Position numbers and translations under genes: made by a program
Notes under the pieces: model-generated
Told to the model about the DNA's origin: nothing
Seen by the model: the letters and a program-made list of their open reading frames with translations, nothing else
The model's database searches: none
From: Coemansia sp. RSA 487
Lineage: Eukaryota > Kickxellomycota > Kickxellomycetes > Kickxellales > Kickxellaceae
Direction: 5' to 3'
Length of the DNA stretch: 64,000 bases
NCBI GenBank assembly: GCA_027577595.1
Contig: JANBRJ010000017.1
Coordinates: forward strand, 179,790 to 243,789
In this document: positions 10,666 to 20,388 of the stretch, piece by piece
How the letters are laid out: every line of letters starts with the position of its first letter
How positions within the stretch are numbered: position 1 is the stretch's first letter

Positions 10666-11788
10666 TTGCTGTTTCAATGTGACACGTCCGAAAGCGGCCT
10701 TGTTGAATGACGACTGACTGCGTGCAAAAGGTATGGCAAATGAACTAGATCAAAAAAAGAGTAAACTACATAAAAGAGAAGGCAGAGAATTGACAAAAAT
10801 AGCTACTGTTGGAACGGAAAGTAAGAGTGCGATGAGCTCAGACGCGACGCAGAGCAGATGGGCAGGCACGTGCGACTCGACTGAAGTTACGGCTCGCCCG
10901 TTATGTTTTCGTCGCCTCCGCATTCGGCTTTTGTCACACAACGAAAACTGTGTGGAAAGCTATCGGTTCCGCGCTGGCCAATAGACATCCAAGCACGTGC
11001 GCAAGCTAGGCTGACAAATGCGTTTTGCAGCAAATTGCAAGTGTGCTCCAGTGTTTTCTAGGACTGTATAAAAGCTTCATAATGTCCGTATTTTTGAATT
11101 CTCAGTTTGTCTGTCAGATAAGCTTAGTCGAACATTGTCGAACAAATAGAACAGCGAGTGGTCATCTTGCACTTTCTGCCTTAACTCCAACACTGCACCA
11201 ATTGATACAGGAGGCAAGTGCACAATTCTCTGGGTGAAGGATACAAAGCTCTGAAATATGATACAGTGCAATAAGGTGGTCGCCTTCGCTGACTCTCAGG
11301 TCCAAGAGAGCTGATAACCACCATCGTTGTTCGATTCGACAGCCACATCCGCTGTCTCCCAACAAACAGGCTATTTGCTGGTCACGACTTTTTTGTCCTC
11401 TGCAAATAAAAAAATCCGGATGAAAAAAGGGGTAATTTCAGCAAGAAAGCTTCCTGTCCTTCCTTTCTTCTTTTTGCTTTTTTTGAACTCTCCCTTCTTC
11501 TATTTCAACAAGGCAAAACCCACCCCCACTTGCTTTTGCTTAGCACCCTCTTTTTCTCTGCGCCAACACACACCTATTCCAAGCGCTGGTAATTTATCAG
11601 CAACAGCTATAATCCATTGCACAAATTCAACCATATTACTAAGCATTGTTCGAATCGTTTCCACAACCATACCAACCGTCTCTGCAAGCAAGTGCGCGAT
11701 AGCAAGCAAGCGAGACGCCATAGCTGGACCCCCTCCTCATCCTCATATTACTTCTTATATAACAAATAACGAAAACCCGCTGCCTGCA
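10666..11788. promoter_or_regulatory. Divergent intergenic region between MED12 and the bZIP gene
   Basis: 1,123 bases hold both promoters and 5' leaders. Long pyrimidine tracts lie at about 11455-11560 on the bZIP side, a common feature of fungal leaders. I found no convincing tRNA or protein. The short minus-strand frame near 11162-11365 has no recognisable family. Confidence 0.5.
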
Positions 11789-14302
11789 ATGGAACTTGTC
11801 GACACGCAGGAGGATATCACCCCACAGAAGCGCTTTCAGGACAATAGTAAGCACACATATTATTGATTTTGAACTCTATTTTGCATGTGCTAGACGCAGA
11901 TACTTTAAGGAGAGAGTAGTTAGTGATTCTTTCCACAAGCTGAGAGATAACAAAAAGTTGTCACCAAAGGACACATTTGAAGAGGGAAAAATCCTCTTCT
12001 TTTTGATTGCGTATGCACCAGGACTTTTCCAACTCTTTTATGTGCTTTTTCTGCTGCTGCGGCCAAGCCTCTTCCCCTCTCCCTTTATTTCTTTTGTTTG
12101 CTATTTGTTTATCAGTGCCGCCTCAAGGCTTCAGCCCTAGCTCACCTGACCTATTTACCTTTCTTTTGTTCTGTGCACCCACCATCAGCGTCCAACGCAA
12201 AATTTACACATTACTATTGCTGCTGCTGTACAAAAGTGCATTTGTATTCACAGTGGGAGGGGTGAGGTGAGAATCATTGGCTGTCCCTGTCACTGTAAGA
12301 ACCTGTTTGTTGTTTTTGGAAATGCATCATTTGCCGAAATACTGCTTCTAAACACACCCTTGCCTGCTATGCATTCTTGTGTCCCATAGACAGCGATGAT
12401 TCCCAGGACAACAAGAAGAAGAGACCTGGAAGAAAGCTCATTACAACAGAGGCATCGTCCAAGCGCACTGCACAGAACCGCGCTGCACAGCGTGCATTCC
12501 GCGATCGCAAGCAGCAGTATCTCAAGGACCTCGAGGACCAGGTCAGAGAGTTGACTGAGCAGCGAGAGCGCACGGAACGGGAGAACCAGAAGCTCAAATC
12601 GTGCGTTGACAAGCTAAAGCAGGAGAATGTTACGCTAAAGGGCGGCAACTTTACCTACGAAAGTTCACCTGTCGACTTTGACAAGGCAATGGCCGATCTC
12701 TTTGACACGCCTTCAAGTGCAGCAAACATCGACCTCAAGTCGACCTACGATCTGCAGCAGGTCGCGATCCAGGGCACTGACCTGACAAAGCCTGGCGCAG
12801 TAACCACGATACGCCCTGCACAAATGTCCTCCCGCTCTGCCAACAGTGCATCCCCGCAGAGCGTCCCTAACATGTATCCGAATTTTGATCTGACGTCAGC
12901 GACCTCTGCCGCACTGACCAGCTCTCTGTCAAGCCAACAGAACAGTGCATTCAGCTCTCTCATGACCACCAGTACCCCGTTTATGGGCACTGGTTCGCAA
13001 TCGTCAATGACGGATGGACTTTCTAATGATATCCTCAACGGAATACAGCTGCTAGCATCAAACCAAAACATCAGCACTGGTTCGTTTTTGGACAATCTAC
13101 TTGATACTTCCAGCGCCAACGGCAGCTACTCCAAGGCGTCGATCTCCCCACCATTGGCTTCAGCTGACAGGCGCTCGTCCACGCTTGGGTCGTCGGGGTA
13201 TGCTACCAACGAGCTCGGCACATCGCGCTCGCCATCCGTCTCGACCAGCGCTGCTACACCAGGCGACATGTATGTGCCATTGAACACGCTTCCTTCAAAT
13301 TCGTCAGCCGGTGCGCTCTTTGGACTGGACACGCTGAAGGGCCAGCAGCCTACCGACTTTGCTCAGCTTGCCGCGCTGCTTCAGCAATCGCAGCAACCGG
13401 CACTAGATGGTAGCCAGACATTGGCGGCAGCGGGGACGACACCAGCATTTAGCGAGCTCTTCTCTCTGTCGCCGTCCTCGGCCATGACTGACGGGCTTAT
13501 CAGTATGGTCTCGAGCAGCACCAGCAACCAGCAAGGGCTAGCTTCAAATGCAATCATTGCTAATGGAAGCGGTGCCACATCTATGGCTGGAATTAGTACA
13601 TTAACCGCGTCATCGCTTCCTCAATTTATGCAGCAGCAGCCGCAACAGCAACAGTTGGACGCGTCAACATATAAAATGTCACAGATGGCAGGCTTCCCCT
13701 CGCACCTTATGGCCTACCGCAATCCCGATCCCATGTCGCTTGCAGAGGACAGTGATCAACTTGAGAAGCTCTTGCTTGACAGTATGTATCCACCCACGGG
13801 CCATAATGCGAATTCCAGCGCGGCAGAACTTTCAACGCTGGCTACCCAGAACAATATTGTGGCCGGGCTGCCTGCGCCAGCTTCAAATGCGTCTTCAACA
13901 GCCTCGGCCGGCGCGTCTTCGAGCAAGTCGTCCGATGCAACCGCAGTCAAAGAAACAGACGCAGATCAACAGCCGATGCAGCATGGAGACAAACTGCTCG
14001 AATGTACGTGCCGCAACTGCGACAGCTCGCCCTGTGCGCCGTGCCCGAAGCATGGATCGCCTGGAGATATGTCGGAGGAGCTGCGCGGCATTGCGCCAGA
14101 GATGCTCAGCTATGTGTGCACCTCGACCAACACGCTGGCTAACGAAGAGCTCGACGATTTGTGCAGCTTGATGTACAAGCATGCCAAGTGCTCTGAAGTA
14201 CAGCAACGTGTCCAACAGGTCCGCGAAAAGCTAAAGACCGAATCAAACCTCGAAATGATTAACACCAAAAAGAAGCTTGCGAAGCAGTATGGCCTGATGT
14301 GA
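11789..14302 (+). CDS. AP-1-like bZIP transcription factor (Pap1/Yap1 family)
   Basis: Two exons: 11789-11846 and 12390-14302, with a 543-base intron (donor GTAAGC, acceptor CATAG). The joined frame gives 656 residues. The bZIP lies at about residues 25-90. Its basic region contains NRAAQRAFRDRK, the N-x-x-A-Q-x-x-F-R signature of the Pap1/Yap1 group, followed by a leucine zipper. A long Ser/Thr/Gln-rich activation region follows. The C-terminal part (from about residue 555) is Cys-rich, CTCRNCDSSPCAPCPKH, with further Cys in SYVC, DDLC and HAKC. This matches the Pap1 C-terminal cysteine-rich domain that masks a nuclear export signal and senses oxidants. It is probably an oxidative-stress regulator shuttled by redox state. 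The exact role (stress or metal) is inferred from the family. Confidence 0.87.
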
Positions 14303-14772
14303 TTCCAGAACCCTTTTGGATAGGGGGAGGGAACTGTGGATGCACAAAATACAGCGAGTCCTAGTGTTGCAGTGAATGGTTTAGAGCCGATGTTTTTCCT
14401 ACCACGTTCCGACATTTCCTTTTTCACCTCGCTTTATCTTTCATTGCCGCGTGCTTCTTTCTAACCGACGTTGCTTTCTTTAGTTATTATTGTAATTTTT
14501 TCTACTTTCTACCATTACCAAAAAAAAAGTTTTTTATTTTCAATGAACTTGTTTTGAAAGAATCCTGCGAATCGTGCACGTGCATATAGGCAACTCTATT
14601 GGTTGGAAGGAAGAATAGTTCATACAAGCGTTTTTATGGAGCAAGCGAACGCGATGCTGCTTTCGCTTCTTTTTTTTCGCTTTTCGATTAAATTATTCTC
14701 TTTTTTGTGTGTGTAATTTGTAAGCCTTTTCTATTTATTTTCCTAGCTAAATTAGCAGAACAATTCTCAAAA
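14303..14772. other. Intergenic, 470 bases
   Basis: Holds the bZIP 3' end and the leader of the AT-hook gene. A 3' splice site-like TTTTCCTAG ends at 14746, 26 bases before the next ATG, suggesting a 5'-leader intron. A T/A-rich homopolymer stretch lies near 14515-14540. Confidence 0.4.
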
Positions 14773-16008
14773 ATGGACGATACGCAGCAGACTCCGACAA
14801 AAACGCGATACGCGCTAAGAACACGTACGCCCGTTGCTAAGAAAGAGGAGCTAGCAGTGGTGACGCCAACCCCGCGCAAACGAGCCAAGACGGTGACCAG
14901 TGTTAGTAAGGCGACTACTCCCAGGTCAAGCAGAAAGGGCCCGACACTAGCATCGCCGCGTGGCACAAGAGGTGGTCGAGGACGGGGAGCACGAGCATCA
15001 TCGGGTCGAGGGAGACGGCAGAGCACTGGAACAAAAAGGAAGAGTGCTTTTCCTGGGGCTGATGATAGCACGGGCGATGAGGAGGACATAGAGATAGAAG
15101 AGGATGATGATGTTGATGCTGCGGCGGTTTCAAGCGAAGATGAGGACTACGAAGGTGCAGACAACGACAGTGCATTGGACGACGGCGGTAGTATGCAGCA
15201 GAGTGTAAAACGGCGCCAGAGCGCACCCAGGATGGGCCGCACGGTATCTTTGCACGGAGTGCCGATGCCTGGCCTCCATGTACCTATGGGAGCGCCTGCT
15301 CGCAGAGGCCCAGGACGGCCCCGAAAGGGCGAGGAGCTGCGTGGACCCCGCGGCGGCACAAGTGTGCCGGCCACTCCGGCAAAGAAGAGCTGGGAGATCA
15401 GGCGCATCCCCATGCACCTTACCAAGCACGACGCGTTCCAGACAGAATACTTGGAGGAGGCAATCCGCATTATGCAGCAAATACCAGTTAACGGCACGAC
15501 GAACGACGACCGGTACGAGCTGATGAAGCTGTGTGACGCGCTGAAGCTCTGCGGATACGAGCTCGGTGTGGTTGATCCGACGACTGAGCCGTTCTTTGAC
15601 GTGTACCGGATGCTGGCATGGTCCGTGCATTCGGCAGGCCCAAGTGGGCCGGCACACCCGCCGCCGCCGATCTCAGACGAGGCCAAGAGCATCCTGGTGC
15701 GCGTGTTTGCGTCGATCGGGCGCCGTATCCGCGAGGAAACGAAGGATATGGCCGGCTACCATCGCCGCCACGTGCTGCGCAAGCTGATGCTTGCTGACTG
15801 CACAGAGTCGCTGGGGCGGTCGCCGTCGGTCGATACAACCGTCGATGAGGGCGAGCCGATGACGCCTAAAGAAAACGCGATGCACCGCCGCAACCCGCTC
15901 AAGATCCCCGGCCCGCTGATTGACATCTGGAAGGAGCCTTTCAAGAAGGCTGCCGACAACGACGACGACCACGACCACGACCACGACGCGCATGTGTCGG
16001 ATGCATAA
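14773..16008 (+). CDS. AT-hook protein of unknown function
   Basis: 411 residues from the first ATG with good context (AAAAATGG). The N-terminal half is basic and low complexity, then strongly acidic (EDIEIEEDDDVD). A canonical AT-hook core, RRGPGRPRKG, lies near residue 178 and suggests binding to the minor groove of A+T-rich DNA. The C-terminal half is a compact helical region starting RRIPMHLTKHDAFQTEYLEE and including YELMKLCDALKLCGYELG and RVFASIGRRIREE. I do not recognise it as a named domain. The last residues are an Asp/His repeat (DDDHDHDHD). It is probably a nuclear chromatin-associated protein, by inference from the AT-hook alone. Codon use is G+C-rich like MCM4, arguing for a well-expressed real gene. 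Confidence 0.72.
   Translation: MDDTQQTPTKTRYALRTRTPVAKKEELAVVTPTPRKRAKTVTSVSKATTPRSSRKGPTLASPRGTRGGRGRGARASSGRGRRQSTGTKRKSAFPGADDSTGDEEDIEIEEDDDVDAAAVSSEDEDYEGADNDSALDDGGSMQQSVKRRQSAPRMGRTVSLHGVPMPGLHVPMGAPARRGPGRPRKGEELRGPRGGTSVPATPAKKSWEIRRIPMHLTKHDAFQTEYLEEAIRIMQQIPVNGTTNDDRYELMKLCDALKLCGYELGVVDPTTEPFFDVYRMLAWSVHSAGPSGPAHPPPPISDEAKSILVRVFASIGRRIREETKDMAGYHRRHVLRKLMLADCTESLGRSPSVDTTVDEGEPMTPKENAMHRRNPLKIPGPLIDIWKEPFKKAADNDDDHDHDHDAHVSDA
15955..15991 (+). repeat. GAC/CAC repeat encoding an Asp-His tail
   Basis: A short in-frame repeat of GAC and CAC triplets encodes alternating Asp and His near the C-terminus of the AT-hook protein. It could bind metal ions or simply be slippage-prone sequence. 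Confidence 0.6.
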
Positions 16009-16483
16009 CTTGAGAGCCAGCATCGAGTCTATTGTTTTTAGCAGTGTTTTCATATACCATTAAAGAAAAATACCAAGTTGTTTGTTTTGGAGCTGCTGGT
16101 CCGTCTGTTTGGCGATTCGGCGCTTTGTTCTTGGTGGAGGTCGATTAAATAATGGTCCTGTCTGATATTTGAAACAAGCAAGATCACTCTCCCCTCCCTC
16201 CCTCTTCTCTTCAGCCGCTGCTTTTACTCTGTTATTCTGTTACTTTTCTTTCTGGAGCCGAAAAAGGGAGTGCTGAAAAGCCATATTTGTAAACATATTG
16301 TATGAACTAGAATATAAATGGACTGGTCTGGTCTTGACTTGTGCTTGTGACAAAAAAAACAGCAGTGCTTTTTCTCTTCCTCCATTCTTTTTCATTTATG
16401 CACTTTTTTAAACCAGAATAAAAGTTTGACTTTTCCCATTTGTTTACTTTTGTTTGATTGATTGATTAGGGCCAGCTTAGAGA
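16009..16483. other. Intergenic, 475 bases
   Basis: Contains a CT-rich tract (about 16188-16250) and T-rich stretches upstream of the next gene. A possible 3' splice site, GATTGATTAG, ends at 16469, fifteen bases before the ATG. No coding frame is recognised. Confidence 0.4.
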
Positions 16484-19306
16484 ATGATGGTCTCGGAAAC
16501 AAGGTTGACGCCGTGCAAGAAACCACGGTCGGAGTCACCACCGGCAGGACCGGACGTGGCGCATGGAGAATCAAAAGCGCCACAAGGGATGAAGCCAGGG
16601 ATGGTGCCAAGCGTTGTCGATTCCAGCCACATGCACACACCCACAAGAGCCGCAGCTCCGCGGATGGCTACTTCACAATCAGCTCCCGCACGCGCAAACC
16701 GACCAAAGATACAGCAGCAGCGAGCGCATTTTACGACAACTCATTCACCACCTTTCCAGACACCTGGTCTTTCGTCTTCCCACAGCTTCGAACAAAACTC
16801 CACACACATGCATCCATCAAGTAACGGTAGTCGGCTGAGAGAAAGGCGCTCGCTTTTGCAACGCAGAAACAACACTGCTGCATATCGCCATCCAGCTGGT
16901 TCTGGAATACATACGTCAAAGTCTCCGGTTGGAACAGCGGCAGCATCGTTTGGCGGAAACCATACAAATAATGCGAAAGATACCAGTGCCTTCCCAATGA
17001 ACACGCTAGTGGCCCAGCAGTCGGATTATAGGCAAGCGACCACTGGTCAGGAGACTCGGTCCAGGACACACTCGTACACGGCCAGGCAGTCGAGCGGTAC
17101 CACAGTCCCAGAACACCCAGGAGCAGGCGATGGTGCATTTACGTTCCGGTTTACCGACAAAGCAAATGCTGCGAAAAGCAATACACGCGGGACTGAAGTA
17201 CGCACGAGCCCACCGAAAAACATGGGGCTAGTTGGATCCCCTGTTCGTGAAGCAAAGCAACGTGCTGCGACTACCACATCCGGACTTGGCGTCGCTAGAG
17301 ACGAAGCAGCACCAGGGTACATGGCCAGGACCCGACGCCCGTCCGCTGGGCCAGGCTACATGATGCCGGGGCCGCTGGTGACCATCGACGAGTGCACCGA
17401 GCGCATAGACAGACTGCTCCAGCGCGTCCAGCAGACAAACATGGAGCACGCGCTATTCAAGGCGCTGGCGTCCCCAACCACACCGATGACGCCGACACGA
17501 CTCGATCCAACGCCGCCGCCCACGCCGCCCGCGCAAATCGCCGGCTCCAGTAGCACTGTGAGCACGGTTAGCTTAGGCGCCAATTCCAGCCATAGTGCCC
17601 TGGGACTGCCTACTATCGCTCGCGGTGGCTCTGGAATGGCTGCTGTTGGCGACAATAATAACGAAGGCAGTGCCGAGGCAGATGGCCTGTATAGTCCGCG
17701 GCGCCGCGCAGTGACCATGGACCACCATCTAGGCAGCACCCGTCGCAATCAGAACACGCCATCGGGCAGATCCCCCAGCAGCATGCGCGCCAGAGCCGAG
17801 GAGCTTCGTGCGCGTCGGCTGGCGCGTGAGGAGCGGGAAGACAGGGCGGCCGCCGAGGGCCGCAGCGTAACGTCGCCAATGCTTAGCCCGCTAGCTGGAG
17901 GTGGCACGTTCAAGCCCCGCGCCAACACCGATTTCGTGTCGCCAGGCCACATGCGCCGCAACATTAGCAACGACAGCAGCGCTGGCTACAGCGGGTCTGA
18001 GACCGCCACCGTGTGTCCAAGCGGGGGCGAGGAGGATCCAGACTTTTTCAACAACAAGGATGTGGTCAGCATGTTCCGCGAGCTCCCACTGCCGTTCAAG
18101 GAGCTGGACTGGGAAAAGCAAGTGTACTACTACCACGTGGCACAGACCAACGACGCGTACCGCAAGGCCACAGAGGACGTGGAGATCCGCGACTGCCGTG
18201 CCGAGTGTTTGGGCGACTTGCTGGGCGAGAAGATGGCAGCTCGCGTGGTTGCCAGGAGCAGCAGCAACAAGCGCGAGGAGCTGCCGGTTCTGCGCAGGCA
18301 GCGCGGATCCGAAGATGATGTCGTCGGCAATGGTGTTGCTGATGATTTCTCGGACTTGGCTTTGCGTTCCGTGGGTACGGAGGACGATGATGTAGCGTCG
18401 TGGCTTGACCGCGACAGCGATGGCGACTGCGACGATGAGGGTGAGCGGTCGTTTGACTGGTCGCGCGACGGGTTCGGGTACATGGAGTTCCGGCGGAATT
18501 CGCGAATATCGCAAGGGCAGGCAAGCGTGCTGTCTCCCGTTGGAGGAGGAGGACTCGGGACTGGCCTGAATGGCGGCAGTGCGCTCGGCAAAGACGCCTA
18601 TGGCGTGTCGCCGCTGTCTCGACCGTTTTCCAAGCAACACAAGCAGTCGCCGCTGCATAAACCAATTCCTGCTACTGCCTTCAAGGCGTACTCGCCCAGA
18701 CAGAGCAATCCGCAAACGTCGGATGTGCAGTCAGCATCTCTGCTTGGCGCAACGACATCCAATTCGGCCGAGCCGCTGTCGCCGGTCACCGCACGCGTTG
18801 CTGCGGACAAGTTCAGCGAAGCGATAACCCCAAAGGCGCTACGGCGTTCCAGCAGCAGCGGCAGCAGCGGCAGCAGCAACAACAACAACAACAACAAACA
18901 CAGTGGCAGCAGAAGCAGAAGCAATAGTGGCGATGTCAGTGGCGGCGGCGGCGGCAGCAGCGGAAAGGAGCTGTTTGCCAGAATGCGCGGATCCATGGAT
19001 CGCGTGATGCCACAGCGGTGGCGAGGCAGCAGCATTACAACTGGCCGACCGGACCAAAGGCGCGGCCGAATGTTGCAGCAGGGCTCTAGCCAGGCACTGT
19101 CGCTCATTAGGGAGAGCGATGTTGCCACCGAGAGCGACGACGGGTGGCAGGTGCTTAGCCACGCCGATGGCGATGCAGGCACACCGCCGGCCGCCGAGCA
19201 GCAGCTGAAGCATCTTACTTCCGATAACAAGCGGCTGGAGCGCGAGATATCTCAGGCCCGAGAAGCCATTGCCGCATTGACTAGGGTCCTTGTAAAAATG
19301 CGTTAA
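16484..19306 (+). CDS. Large low-complexity protein with a conserved-looking core, unknown function
   Basis: 940 residues, intronless. Most of it is disordered: Ser/Thr/Pro/Arg-rich with poly-Ser, poly-Asn and poly-Gly runs. Two stretches look folded. Around residues 515-600 there is an acidic-aromatic block containing FRELPLPFKELDWEKQ, VYYYHVAQTNDAYRKATED and CRAECLGDLLGEKMAARV. The last 35 residues form a predicted coiled coil (LKRLEREISQ-like heptads, ending LVKMR). A smaller motif, DECTERIDRLLQRVQQTN near residue 304, may be another helix. The basic phospho-site-like SP/TP motifs suggest regulation by proline-directed kinases. I do not recognise a family and infer no enzymatic role. It could be a scaffold of cell polarity or the cytoskeleton, but that is only a guess from composition. 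Confidence 0.7.
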   Translation: MMVSETRLTPCKKPRSESPPAGPDVAHGESKAPQGMKPGMVPSVVDSSHMHTPTRAAAPRMATSQSAPARANRPKIQQQRAHFTTTHSPPFQTPGLSSSHSFEQNSTHMHPSSNGSRLRERRSLLQRRNNTAAYRHPAGSGIHTSKSPVGTAAASFGGNHTNNAKDTSAFPMNTLVAQQSDYRQATTGQETRSRTHSYTARQSSGTTVPEHPGAGDGAFTFRFTDKANAAKSNTRGTEVRTSPPKNMGLVGSPVREAKQRAATTTSGLGVARDEAAPGYMARTRRPSAGPGYMMPGPLVTIDECTERIDRLLQRVQQTNMEHALFKALASPTTPMTPTRLDPTPPPTPPAQIAGSSSTVSTVSLGANSSHSALGLPTIARGGSGMAAVGDNNNEGSAEADGLYSPRRRAVTMDHHLGSTRRNQNTPSGRSPSSMRARAEELRARRLAREEREDRAAAEGRSVTSPMLSPLAGGGTFKPRANTDFVSPGHMRRNISNDSSAGYSGSETATVCPSGGEEDPDFFNNKDVVSMFRELPLPFKELDWEKQVYYYHVAQTNDAYRKATEDVEIRDCRAECLGDLLGEKMAARVVARSSSNKREELPVLRRQRGSEDDVVGNGVADDFSDLALRSVGTEDDDVASWLDRDSDGDCDDEGERSFDWSRDGFGYMEFRRNSRISQGQASVLSPVGGGGLGTGLNGGSALGKDAYGVSPLSRPFSKQHKQSPLHKPIPATAFKAYSPRQSNPQTSDVQSASLLGATTSNSAEPLSPVTARVAADKFSEAITPKALRRSSSSGSSGSSNNNNNNKHSGSRSRSNSGDVSGGGGGSSGKELFARMRGSMDRVMPQRWRGSSITTGRPDQRRGRMLQQGSSQALSLIRESDVATESDDGWQVLSHADGDAGTPPAAEQQLKHLTSDNKRLEREISQAREAIAALTRVLVKMR
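18846..18960 (+). repeat. Trinucleotide-rich tract (AGC/GGC/AAC) in coding sequence
   Basis: Imperfect AGC, GGC and AAC triplets encode consecutive Ser, Gly and Asn runs inside the large unknown protein. The tract is in frame and likely polymorphic by slippage. Confidence 0.7.
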
Positions 19307-20388
19307 TGTGTGTAGTTCGCTGGCGGAACGAACGACAAAACCTCTTGCGCATTGGCTTTTTTCCTTGTGTTGTTGTTTTTGAAAGGGAGGAGATGGGCCG
19401 ATCGACCTGCAGCAGAAGCGATAGAAGGAAGGGATCAACTGGTCCGTTTTCCTTGCCTTCCCCCTCCCTCCACAACAGCTCTACTGCCTGAGCGCAGAAA
19501 GCAGGGGCATCCAAAGCGTTTTGCAAAACAGCAGTAAACCGCATTTCTTCCGCACGTTCGGGTTCGACGAACAACACCAGCACCAGCAACAATGCTTACC
19601 TAATAGATTCAAGAGTGGCGGGAGAACAGCTCTTGCATTTGTAACTCTGTTGTTTTGTTTTTGTAAAAAACGATAACAAACTGAAAAAGCATGGAACCTG
19701 GATAAGCGGGAGAGGTTATGTGGAGTGCTGTGGTCTTGCTCTATTTTTTATCAGCTCTGTGGTCTTGGTTCCTGTTTTTTTGTTGAAACAGACCGTCTTC
19801 AGCTGACATGTGGTGTGGGAGAGGGGAGATCGCAAGAAACAGCCGCCCAAAAAAAAAAAAGAAGGCAAGAATTGGAAAGGTACTCTCGATTTTTGTGCTG
19901 AGTTTGTGTTGTGGAAAAATAAACAACTGTATATTTTTTTGTCTTCGCAGCCATCTTTTTCTTTCCCAAGCACATATTTTCATTTCTTTTCGACACTAAT
20001 ATCTAGCTTTTGGTTACTAGCCTCTGTTGAGCATATTTGAAGAACCCAGGGGACGCAACTTTATACTCTAGAGCTAAAGGTTTAGTTTTTTTTTTTTGCT
20101 GTTTCTGCCGGGGGAAGCGTTACTTTGGAGTAAACACGTCGTAGACTTGAAGCCCCTTTTACCTACCTCTCCCTCTTTCTTCCAAACGTGTTAAGGATAG
20201 TGGAGGTTACCTTTCTTTCTTTCTTCATTTCCTGTATTCTATCCCTACACAACAGTTCCCTTTCTCGTTTCTCTACAGAACGCTCTTGTACGTTTCGATA
20301 ACCAGCAAGTCATTTTCCTCAACACACTCACCGACTGTTTTTTCATACCCCTCTTTATTGCTAACGCAAATACCTTCGCATCGTCATA
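19307..20388. other. Intergenic, 1,082 bases
   Basis: Lies between two + strand genes. It contains an A-run near 19850, a T-run near 20087 and a pyrimidine-rich tract at about 20160-20265 that probably belongs to the arrestin promoter or leader. Overlapping short frames around 19720-20040 are low-complexity Lys/Phe-rich and look non-coding. Confidence 0.45.

Noticed and set aside
11162-11365. Possible tRNA, snoRNA or small protein between MED12 and the bZIP gene
   Set aside because: No cloverleaf, no consistent box motifs and no protein similarity.
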